This document shows, one piece after another, positions 18,472 to 26,184 of a stretch of 64,000 bases of DNA. The stretch covers positions 620,001 to 684,000 of the forward strand of contig JAWKUN010000006.1 in the NCBI GenBank assembly GCA_041398565.1, read 5' to 3'. A program made the position numbers and the translations under genes. How positions within the stretch are numbered: the first letter of the stretch is position 1; each line of letters opens with the position of its first letter. Under the pieces are notes generated by a model that saw only the letters and a list, made by a program, of their open reading frames with translations, had not been told where the DNA came from and made no database searches. The stretch is from DATGPD01 sp041398565 (GTDB taxonomy: Bacteria; Planctomycetota; UBA1135; UBA2386).

Positions 18472-19698
18472 TCAGCCCATGTGGTCGACGACCGCGTCGC
18501 CGAACTCGGAGCACTTCACGAGCTTGGCACCCTCCATCAGTCGGTGGAAGTCGTAGGTCACGGTCTTGGCGCCGATCGCCCCGTTCATGCCCTTGACGAT
18601 GAGGTCGGCCGCCTCGGTCCATCCGAGGTAGCGGAACATCATCTCGCCCGACAGGATCACCGAGCCCGGATTGACCTTGTCCTGGCCGGCATACTTCGGC
18701 GCCGTGCCGTGCGTGGCCTCGAAGATGGCATGGCCGGTGGCGTAGTTGATGTTGCCGCCTGGCGCGATGCCGATGCCGCCCACCTGGGCTGCCAACGCAT
18801 CCGAGATGTAGTCGCCGTTCAGATTCATCGTGGCGATGACGCTGTACTCGTCCGGCCGCAGCAGGATCTGCTGCAGGAAGGCGTCGGCGATCACGTCCTT
18901 GACCACGATCTTGCGCCCCTGGTGTTCGATGACCTGCCACGGACCGCCGTCGAGGTCCTTGGCGCCGAACTCCTTCTTCGCCGTCTGATAGCCCCAGGCG
19001 GCGAACGCCCCCTCGGTGAACTTCATGATGTTGCCCTTGTGCACCAGCGTGAGGCTCGGGCAGCCGTTCTTGACCGTGTAGTCGAGGGCGGCGCGCACCA
19101 GGCGCTCGGTGCCCTCCTGCGACACCGGCTTGATGCCGATGCCCACGGTCTTGGGGAAGCGGATCTTGGCGAACTGCTTGGGGAACGCCTCGCTGAGGAT
19201 CGTCTTGAACCGGTTCGCGTCGTCGCTGCCCGCCTCGAACTCGATGCCGGCGTAGATGTCCTCGGTGTTCTCACGGAAGATGACCATGTTGGTCTTCTCC
19301 GGGCTCTTCACCGGACTCGGCACGCCGGTGAACCAGCGCACCGGCCGCAAGCAAACGTAGAGGTCGAGCAGCTGCCGCAGCGCCACGTTGAGGCTGCGGA
19401 TGCCACCACCCACCGGCGTCGTGAGCGGCCCCTTGATGCCGACCAGCAGGTCCTTGAACGCGGCCACCGTCTCGTCCGGCAGCCAGTTGCCCGTCTGATG
19501 GAAGGCAGCCTCGCCAGCCAGCACCTTCCGCCATGCGATCTTGCGCCCGCCCTTGTAGGCCTTGCCCACGGCCGCGTCGAACACACGCACCGAGGCGCGC
19601 CAGATGTCCGGACCCGTGCCGTCGCCGTCGATGAACGGGATGATGGGTTCGTCGGGGACCTTGAGCCCGCCAGGGCTCATCGTGATCTTGTCGGCCAT
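18472..19698 (-). CDS. icd: NADP-dependent isocitrate dehydrogenase
   Basis: A 408-residue TCA-cycle enzyme that oxidatively decarboxylates isocitrate to 2-oxoglutarate. The N-terminal PFIDGDGTGPDIW and the substrate loop IRSLNVALRQLLDLYVCLRP are typical; the loop serine is the one phosphorylated by AceK in enterobacteria. FRENTEDIYAGIEF and the signature NLNGDYISDALAAQVGG follow. Length and order match prokaryotic homodimeric Icd rather than the eukaryotic-like type. Cofactor preference is inferred from the family and not proven by visible residues. It lies 267 bp downstream of a kinase on the same strand, with a small repeat cluster in the gap, so it is probably transcribed separately. Confidence 0.93.
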   Translation of the reverse strand: MADKITMSPGGLKVPDEPIIPFIDGDGTGPDIWRASVRVFDAAVGKAYKGGRKIAWRKVLAGEAAFHQTGNWLPDETVAAFKDLLVGIKGPLTTPVGGGIRSLNVALRQLLDLYVCLRPVRWFTGVPSPVKSPEKTNMVIFRENTEDIYAGIEFEAGSDDANRFKTILSEAFPKQFAKIRFPKTVGIGIKPVSQEGTERLVRAALDYTVKNGCPSLTLVHKGNIMKFTEGAFAAWGYQTAKKEFGAKDLDGGPWQVIEHQGRKIVVKDVIADAFLQQILLRPDEYSVIATMNLNGDYISDALAAQVGGIGIAPGGNINYATGHAIFEATHGTAPKYAGQDKVNPGSVILSGEMMFRYLGWTEAADLIVKGMNGAIGAKTVTYDFHRLMEGAKLVKCSEFGDAVVDHMG

Positions 19699-19758
19699 GT
19701 CGTGCGGGAGGTTCTGCTTGGGCGGATCGAGCCCGGTAGGTTAGCGAACCGCCGCGCC

Positions 19759-19806
19759 GGTGTCGAAGACGGGGCACCGTTCGGGGGCACGGTTCGGTGT
19801 CAGGCT
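19759..19806. repeat. Short direct and inverted repeat cluster upstream of icd
   Basis: Between the second kinase and icd the plus strand carries GGGGCACCGTTC (19771-19782) and GGGGCACGGTTC (19784-19795), a 12-base direct repeat with one mismatch. These are bracketed by GGTGTC at 19759 and GGTGTCAG at 19796. GGTGTCA also marks the ends of genes at 41691 and 55985. The function is unknown; a terminator or regulatory region is possible. Confidence 0.45.
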
Positions 19807-19965
19807 CCACCCTGTGCGGTCGCCCGCGCCAGGGGACGCACCGGAGGGCGAGTCAGTGGGGGGACGGTCAGTCGCCGCCAACGGCAGCAAGGACGTGCTG
19901 ACTCCCGCAGGTGAGCGACCCGTTCGATGATCGGCGGAATGACGCCGGCGAGCCACTCGCGGGAC

Positions 19966-22806
19966 TCAGTCTCGGATGGTGCGGGCCGCCCGGGCGCCCA
20001 GGTCTCGGTCACGGAACGAGGGCGGATAACCGGACCGTCTGGAGCTCCGCGCGTAGGCGGCGCCACGCGAATAGCCGGCTCCGCGTACGACCCGATGCGC
20101 CAGACTCGCCCCCTCCCGATACTCGCTCTGGCACCACTCCCACACGTTGCCATGGAGATCGTGCAGTCCCCAAGCATTCGGCCTGTAACTCCCCACCGGT
20201 GCCGGACCGGCAAACCCGTCCCGGAACTCCACATCGGTCGCTCCCCATTGCGGGAAGAGCGCGATCGCGAACTGATCCAGCACGTTGGCTGACCCCTCCA
20301 GCGAGTTGGGATCGCGCCCGGTCGACCATGGTGTGGAGGTGCCGGAGCGACACGCGTACTCCCACTCCGCATCGGTCGGGAGCCGGAGCCCCTGCTGGCC
20401 GAGCCATTTGGTGCAGCTCAACCAGTCCACCGACTCGACCGGCGCCCGTTCGGTGACTCGCGGATAGCCCTTCTCGTCCGTGATGCCACGAAACCGTTCC
20501 CCCGCCAGGTAGGTGCTGGGCTGCTCACCGCCGGTGATCCTTCGCCACTGTCCTTGCGTGAGTTCGTACTTGCCCAAAAAGAACGGTGCGAGCGGCACGC
20601 GGTGCGGCGGCACCTCGCGATCATCGTCGGCTAGCGGGTCGTAGCCTTCGGCGCCCGGATCGAGGCTCTGCGCACCCATCAGGAACTCGCCCGGCGGCAC
20701 CAAGACGAACACGATGCCGAAGTCGTCGGTCAATTCGAGCTTGCCGTCGGCACCGCGCTTCGGCAGCTTGCCTGATCGAAGGTGCCCGAACTCCCACAGC
20801 GTGGAGTCCGGATCCGGGCCCAGCGGTATGAGCCCTACCTGCGGCGAGATCTTCAGACCACCGTACGTCGCATGCACGGCGACAGCCTGGACCGCCTTCT
20901 CCCAATCAGCCCTGTGGTCATCGACTGTCTCCTGCGTCAGGGCTTGCGTTTCTAGCAACCGCGCACGCACCGCGGCGACGACTCCGCCTTGACCGTTGAA
21001 GGCTTCCAAGTCCGTGATCAGCTTGCTCACCGTGTCGAACAAGAACCGGTCAGCATCGTCGTCGAACGAATAGGTGAGCCGCTCGCTCACCTTCGCCCTC
21101 AGCTCTTCGTACTCACGCTGCAGTGCTGCGCGATGGGTGTCGGAAAGCGGAGGCCGGCCGGTGCCCGGGAGCGCACTCGGCACGAGTTCGCTCTCCACCT
21201 CCCGCAGGCGCGCCGCCATCGGATGCGCTTCGCGGTCGCGCGCCTGCTCTTGTTCGCTCCACGACAACGCCCGCTTCTGCATCGCCTCCCGTGCCGCTCG
21301 CAGCTCGGGGAGCCGGTCCCGCAGCGGTTCAGCCTGCTGAGCGAGCCATGCGCGCATCGCCGGGGCGACTTCCGGAAACGCCGGCCATAGCCTCGTCTCC
21401 TGCGCCAACGCCTCGTCCAAGCGCACGCGGTCGCGAACCAGATAGAAGCGATCGAGGCTCTCGTGCGCAAGCCTCGCCGCGTCGTCGGCCTTGATCCAGG
21501 AAGACACGATACGGCCGACTCCTACGAGCGCCGCCGTCATCATCAGAGCCGACAACACTGTTTGCAGCTTGTTGCGCCGCATCCAGGCGCGTGCTTCTGC
21601 AATCGGTCCCGTGCGGAACGCCTTCACCACGCGCTGATCCAAGAAGGCACGCAGCTCCTCGGCCAGTTCACGCGTGTCGGCGTAGCGCTGCTCCGATTCG
21701 CGCGCCATGGCCTTCTCGCATACCGCAACCAGCTGGGGCGGGGCACCCTTGTCGAGCTGATGGATCGGAGTCGGCGGACCTTGCAGCACGAGCCCCAGGA
21801 TCGTGTGCGGGGACATCGCAACACCCGGCACCACGTACGGCATCCGGCCGGTGAGCAGCGCGTACAGCATGGCGCCAACGGAATACACGTCCGAGCGCAG
21901 ACCGAGCTCATCGAGTTTGCCCGCCGCCTGCTCGGGTGCCATGAAACTGGGAGTGCCGACCACAGCGCCGTCCATGGTCAACAGTGGCGAGTCGGGATCC
22001 GACGCGGCTCGGCGCGATCGCTCAGTCTCGACCTGACTGAGGGAGGCAGTTGCCGGACGCAATCGCAGGTCGCGTCGGTCTGGTTGCCCGAGCACGCGCG
22101 CGAGCCCCCAGTCCATCACGTACACTTCGCCGAACCTGCCGACCATCACGTTGGTCGGCTTGAGGTCGCGGTGGATCACACCTTTCTGATGCGCATACGC
22201 GAGGGTATCGCAGACCTTCAGGATCACCTCGAGCGCACGCGTGAGCGTCCAGCCGTCTTCGCACTCGCGTGCAAGACCGAACACCTGGTCGGCCGTACGA
22301 CCCTTGACCAGGCGCATGGTGAAGTAGACGCGCCCGTGGGCATCGAGTCCGATTTCATGCACTGGCACGACGCCTGGGTGATCGAGCTGGCTCGTGACCT
22401 GGGCTTCGTCCACGAAGCGCGCAAGAATCCCGGGGTCGACTCGTGGGGTGGAGCCGCGGCCCTCCGGCATCTGACCGAGGATCACCTTCATGGCCAGATG
22501 TCTGCCCAAGGTCTGGTCGTGCACGCGCAGGATCGCGCCCATGCCGCCGCGAGCGACTTCGCCGTGGAACTCGTAGCGGCCGGGCGGCGCCGAGAGCGAC
22601 CTCAGCCTCTCGAGGTCTTGGTTCGGCTCGCGGCAGCGCACCTGCTCTTGGACCGAGTCGGCGGCGATCGCAGCGCGCAGCGCTATCGGATCCTCGCTCG
22701 GATGCATCTGACAGAATCGAGCGATCGCGGCTTCGCATGCGGCGTCGTCGAGGGTCAACGCGTACGCGATGAACGATTGAAGGTCCGAGGGAACGCGGGG
22801 GACCAT
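19966..22806 (-). CDS. Transmembrane Ser/Thr protein kinase (DWG type) with C-terminal SUMF1/FGE-like domain
   Basis: A 946-residue protein. The kinase domain is at about residues 78-390. Its glycine loop reads ARGGMG (first glycine replaced by alanine), lysine is K107, the catalytic loop is HRDLKPTN (212-219), and the magnesium motif is DWG (232-234) instead of DFG, a variant seen in other bacterial kinases. A 45-residue insert (about 238-280) lengthens the activation loop before GTPSFMAPE. A transmembrane helix at 413-436 leads to a helical linker (440-690) homologous to that of the other two kinases. Residues 696-942 form a SUMF1-like domain (LPTDAEWEYACR, GNVWEWC) whose terminal motif is VVRGAGYSRG with no catalytic cysteine. 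No sigma factor adjoins it. Confidence 0.9.
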   Translation of the reverse strand: MVPRVPSDLQSFIAYALTLDDAACEAAIARFCQMHPSEDPIALRAAIAADSVQEQVRCREPNQDLERLRSLSAPPGRYEFHGEVARGGMGAILRVHDQTLGRHLAMKVILGQMPEGRGSTPRVDPGILARFVDEAQVTSQLDHPGVVPVHEIGLDAHGRVYFTMRLVKGRTADQVFGLARECEDGWTLTRALEVILKVCDTLAYAHQKGVIHRDLKPTNVMVGRFGEVYVMDWGLARVLGQPDRRDLRLRPATASLSQVETERSRRAASDPDSPLLTMDGAVVGTPSFMAPEQAAGKLDELGLRSDVYSVGAMLYALLTGRMPYVVPGVAMSPHTILGLVLQGPPTPIHQLDKGAPPQLVAVCEKAMARESEQRYADTRELAEELRAFLDQRVVKAFRTGPIAEARAWMRRNKLQTVLSALMMTAALVGVGRIVSSWIKADDAARLAHESLDRFYLVRDRVRLDEALAQETRLWPAFPEVAPAMRAWLAQQAEPLRDRLPELRAAREAMQKRALSWSEQEQARDREAHPMAARLREVESELVPSALPGTGRPPLSDTHRAALQREYEELRAKVSERLTYSFDDDADRFLFDTVSKLITDLEAFNGQGGVVAAVRARLLETQALTQETVDDHRADWEKAVQAVAVHATYGGLKISPQVGLIPLGPDPDSTLWEFGHLRSGKLPKRGADGKLELTDDFGIVFVLVPPGEFLMGAQSLDPGAEGYDPLADDDREVPPHRVPLAPFFLGKYELTQGQWRRITGGEQPSTYLAGERFRGITDEKGYPRVTERAPVESVDWLSCTKWLGQQGLRLPTDAEWEYACRSGTSTPWSTGRDPNSLEGSANVLDQFAIALFPQWGATDVEFRDGFAGPAPVGSYRPNAWGLHDLHGNVWEWCQSEYREGASLAHRVVRGAGYSRGAAYARSSRRSGYPPSFRDRDLGARAARTIRD

Positions 22807-22825
22807 GGGTTGCGACGCTGTGGCG

Positions 22826-22855
22826 ATTCTCAGGTGACGTGGCAGAAATTAGCAA
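22826..22855 (-). promoter_or_regulatory. Possible promoter of the DWG kinase gene
   Basis: On the minus strand TTGCTA (22855-22850) and GAGAAT (22831-22826) are spaced by 18 bp and end 20 bp before the ATG. This is a locally AT-rich spot in a GC-rich intergenic region. The matches to sigma-70 consensus are 4 of 6 for each box, so this is suggestive only. Confidence 0.3.
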
Positions 22856-23184
22856 CTCGGCGCCTCCGACCTGAGACCCCCTTTTCAAACCGTGCGGGCG
22901 ACTTCCCACACATGGGCATGCGCTGGGTCTCGACGCGTCGGATCGGTCCACGCGGGCGTTCACGCACAATGGCCGCGCGGGAGGCGAAGCGACCGTCGCC
23001 GGGAGTTCGCGACCTATGCGGACGAACGGCGTGGGGATCTGACCTCGGCCCAGCGGCAAGGAAGAAGACTGGGCCTGGGCGGCCTGAGAGCGCCTCCCCG
23101 GCCAGTAGGACAGTGAACGCCAAGCCACGGACACTCCACCCCCACGCCCCGGCGGCGCGAACTCGTCCAGCCGTCGGTCCCGGC
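22856..23184. other. Intergenic region, nothing recognised
   Basis: The 329 bp between the possible kinase promoter and the end of the glycosyltransferase gene hold no conserved reading frame, RNA gene or strong terminator that I can see. A run CCCCCTTTT near 22880 makes it slightly AT-richer than its surroundings. Confidence 0.5.
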
Positions 23185-24531
23185 TCAGTGCGGGCCGCCG
23201 GGCGGTGTGATCTGGCGCAGCGCGCTCTCGCGCTGCATCAGCAGGAAAGCGGCGCGCCGCTTCGGATCGACCCCGGCCGCGTCGCGCGGACCCGGCCGCG
23301 CGCGCACGTCCTCGTAGATCGCGCGCAGGCTCTCGGTGTGCGCGGCGACCGTCGGCGGCGGCGGCGGGATGTGCGCGGCCAGGGCGCGCAGTACTTCGGG
23401 GTCGGCGACCAGCCGGTGCAACGCACTCTGCCAAGCTTCGACGTCGCCGGGCGGCACGCGCACGGCGGCGCCACCGGCACGCCGCGCCACGGCGCCGAGG
23501 TCGGATACCACCACCGGAAGTCCCAGCTCGAACGCCTCGTCGAGGACGTAGCCGTGCGTCTCGACAGCCAGGGTCGGGAACACGGCGCAGTGCAGCTGCG
23601 CGCTGGCGAGGTCGGCCGGCTCGTACGCGCCGTGGAAGATCACCGGCGCGGCTCCCGCACGCACGCGCAGCTCCTTGTCGTAGTCCCGGTCGGGTTCGCC
23701 GAAGAGGTGCAGCTCGACGGCACGCGGCGTCCCTTCCTGGCTCAGCGCCACGAAGGCGTCGACCAGGACGCCGACACCCTTGTGTCGAGCGAGGCGGCCG
23801 AAGTAGGCGAGACGCAGCGGCTCGTCTGCACGCGGCATGCGGCCACCGGGCAGACGCGCCGGCAGGCGCGGCGTGAAGGGCAACGGCAGCACTCGGAACG
23901 CGGTCACGGGCAAGCCGAGCGCCTGCGCCAGGAAACCGGCGGGCGCCTCGTTGGGCGTCAGCACCGCCGCCGCGCGCAGGATCTCGCTGCGCGTGTGCTC
24001 GGCGAAGAGCGCGATACCCTCCAGCAGCTCCTCGGCGGACTCGTGGCCGTAGCGCGGCACGCAGTCCAGGCAGTTCGCCGGCGACAGGGCGCGCGCGCAG
24101 GGGTCGCCGGCTCGATCGACGCGGAACGCGCGCGGGCACGAGGTGTACACGTCGTGCAGGGTCACGAGGGTCGGGTAGCCCGCCCCCTGCGCCAGCTCGA
24201 CGAGGTTGGCGGTGAGCCGGATCCAGTGGTGCACGTGCACGACGTCGGGCCGCACGCGCGCCAGCACCTGCAGGAACAGCGCCTCCACCCCCGGGTGCCA
24301 AGCCTTGGCGTGCCAGTCGAAGAAGAGGTCGTCGCGGTGCAGGCGCGTCACCTCCACGCCGTCGACGAGTTCGTGCTCGATGCCGCATCGCGGCCACGGC
24401 CGCATGCTGCCAGCGAGCAGGTGCACCTCGAGCCCGAGCGCGCGCTGCGCACGCACGAGGTCTGCCAGGTAGGTCTCGACGCCTCCGGCGCTCTCCGGCG
24501 AATAGCCGTGAACGACGTGCAGAACCCTCAA
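23185..24531 (-). CDS. Glycosyltransferase family 4 (GT-B fold)
   Basis: A 448-residue retaining glycosyltransferase. The N-terminal MRVLHVVHGYSPESAGGVETYL is the typical glycine-rich acceptor-side start of GT4 enzymes, followed by PDVVHVHHW. The donor-binding half includes RLAYFGRLARHKGVGVLVDAF and the E-x7-E region FELGLPVVVSDLGAV. An internal cysteine cluster (CPRAF, CARALSPANCLDC) resembles the metal-binding insert in some GT4 proteins. It probably adds a sugar to an envelope or exopolysaccharide intermediate. No other polysaccharide gene is adjacent, so the acceptor is unknown. The gene lies 96 bp after the HD-GYP gene on the same strand. Confidence 0.87.
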   Translation of the reverse strand: MRVLHVVHGYSPESAGGVETYLADLVRAQRALGLEVHLLAGSMRPWPRCGIEHELVDGVEVTRLHRDDLFFDWHAKAWHPGVEALFLQVLARVRPDVVHVHHWIRLTANLVELAQGAGYPTLVTLHDVYTSCPRAFRVDRAGDPCARALSPANCLDCVPRYGHESAEELLEGIALFAEHTRSEILRAAAVLTPNEAPAGFLAQALGLPVTAFRVLPLPFTPRLPARLPGGRMPRADEPLRLAYFGRLARHKGVGVLVDAFVALSQEGTPRAVELHLFGEPDRDYDKELRVRAGAAPVIFHGAYEPADLASAQLHCAVFPTLAVETHGYVLDEAFELGLPVVVSDLGAVARRAGGAAVRVPPGDVEAWQSALHRLVADPEVLRALAAHIPPPPPTVAAHTESLRAIYEDVRARPGPRDAAGVDPKRRAAFLLMQRESALRQITPPGGPH

Positions 24532-24627
24532 GACGCGTTCATCCGTGGGTTCGACCGTGGCCAGCGCACGTCGTCAGCATAGCCGCCGGCGCCATCGCGC
24601 CCAGCGCGTGCCGACTGCTCGACGTGG

Positions 24628-26181
24628 CTACTCGGCCGGCTTGTCGGTGATGATCGGCCCACAGCAACCAGCAACGATCTCGCCGCTTCCGTGGGCATGC
24701 GCGGGGGTCGACTCGGTCGCTGCACGCTGCCGCACCGAGGTCGCCAGGTCGGCCGGCGTCCCGGCCACCTCGGCACGCTGGATACCCACACCTGCATCGG
24801 GTTCGCTGAGGTCGAGGGTCTGCCGCTCCTGCCACGGCAGTTCGTTGCCGTCGCGATCGGTGGTGACGAGCACGCGCGGCCGTAGCAGATCGCGCCGCTG
24901 CTCCAGCACGAACGCCTTCTCGCCCGTGTCGAGGCGAACGTTCGACCCGGTCGGGTACACGCCATTGCGTCGGATGAAGCGCCGCAGCAGCCACGGGTCG
25001 AAGTGCCCCGCCATGGAGATCATGATGCGGTAGGCCCGCACCGCCGACATCGGTGGCTTGTACGGTCGTGCTGCGGTCAGCGCTTCGTACACGTCGCAGA
25101 TCTTGACGATGCGTGTGGTGACCGACAGCCGGTGCGCGTGCATCGTGCGCGGGTAGCCCTCACCGTCGAAGCGCCGGTGGTGACCGAACGCTGCCGCGAT
25201 GGCCAACGGCTCGCTCTCGCTCTGGTCGAGCAGCATGCGCGCACCGTGCTCGGGATGCGTGTTGACGAGATCGCGCTCCTCCGCGGTCAACGGCCGGCGC
25301 GAGTGCAGGATCTCGAAGGGCACGTGCGCTTTGCCGACGTCGTGCAGCAGGCCGGCGACGCCGACCGCCATGCAAGCCTGCGGGCTGGCCCCGAGCCCAC
25401 GGGCGAAGTCCATCGCCAGCACCGTGACGCGCATCGAGTGGCCGAGCGTGAACGCGTCGTACTCGTGCTGGGCGGCCAGGCCCAGCAGCGGCCCGGACGC
25501 GCTGTCCAGCTCCTTCAGCAGCCGCTCGGCCTCGCCGAACACCGAGCCGATCGGGATGCTGCCGCCCTGGCAGGCCGTGACCGTGATGTCCTGCAGCAGA
25601 CCGAGCACGTTTTGGTACAGGCGAGTCGGCAGCTCGATGGCCCGCTGGCTGAGACTGTCGACGCCGAGCTGATCACGGTCCTCGAACGTCAGTGTGCTGC
25701 TCTCGGCGCTTCCGCCGGCGCCTGCCCCGCCCTCGCCGGCGCGGAACGGCGGCAGGAAGCGCACGCGGTCGCCGATCTGCGCGGCGAGCGCCGTGTTGAG
25801 CCTGGCGTAGCTACCCCGCTCCTGGTGGCGGGCGCTCAGCGCCTCGACCAGAGTGCGGATCTCGTCGACACCACACTGCGCGGAGAGTTCCAGCCCACCC
25901 GAACCGAGGTGCTGCAGCGTTTCGATCAAGCGGCCCGCCGCCAGACTGGCGCCCACCACCGGCCGGTTGTCGAACAGGATATAGCCGCCGGCGACTGCCA
26001 GACGCAGCGTCGGCTCGCGCGTGGCGGCCGTGAGGTTGGTGATCGCCGACGCCAACTGTTCGATCGAGAGCTGCACGCGCGGGTGCGCGGCAAAGTAGAC
26101 GCGGGCGTTCATCATGGCGCTGACCAGCTCGTCGATCAGCTCCTGCACCGCTTTCTGCGGATCGTGGTCGGTCTCGGTCAC
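24628..26181 (-). CDS. HD-GYP domain protein, probable cyclic-di-GMP phosphodiesterase
   Basis: A 517-residue protein. The HD-GYP domain spans about residues 235-400. LGHSMRV is followed by the metal-binding GLLHDVGKAHVP (H280, D281), then HHRRFDGEGYP (334-344) and ICDVYEALTAARPYK; all ligands of active HD-GYP enzymes are present. The N-terminal 13-117 segment is not a known receiver domain. It has an A-x-HP-x-V opening and a LAVAGGYILFDNRPV strand, and it resembles the N-terminus of the gene just upstream. No transmembrane helix is seen, so it is cytoplasmic. It starts 3 bp after the upstream gene's stop, making a two-gene operon. Its likely role is to lower c-di-GMP in response to a signal taken by the shared domain. 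Confidence 0.88.
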   Translation of the reverse strand: MTETDHDPQKAVQELIDELVSAMMNARVYFAAHPRVQLSIEQLASAITNLTAATREPTLRLAVAGGYILFDNRPVVGASLAAGRLIETLQHLGSGGLELSAQCGVDEIRTLVEALSARHQERGSYARLNTALAAQIGDRVRFLPPFRAGEGGAGAGGSAESSTLTFEDRDQLGVDSLSQRAIELPTRLYQNVLGLLQDITVTACQGGSIPIGSVFGEAERLLKELDSASGPLLGLAAQHEYDAFTLGHSMRVTVLAMDFARGLGASPQACMAVGVAGLLHDVGKAHVPFEILHSRRPLTAEERDLVNTHPEHGARMLLDQSESEPLAIAAAFGHHRRFDGEGYPRTMHAHRLSVTTRIVKICDVYEALTAARPYKPPMSAVRAYRIMISMAGHFDPWLLRRFIRRNGVYPTGSNVRLDTGEKAFVLEQRRDLLRPRVLVTTDRDGNELPWQERQTLDLSEPDAGVGIQRAEVAGTPADLATSVRQRAATESTPAHAHGSGEIVAGCCGPIITDKPAE

Positions 26182-26184
26182 GCC

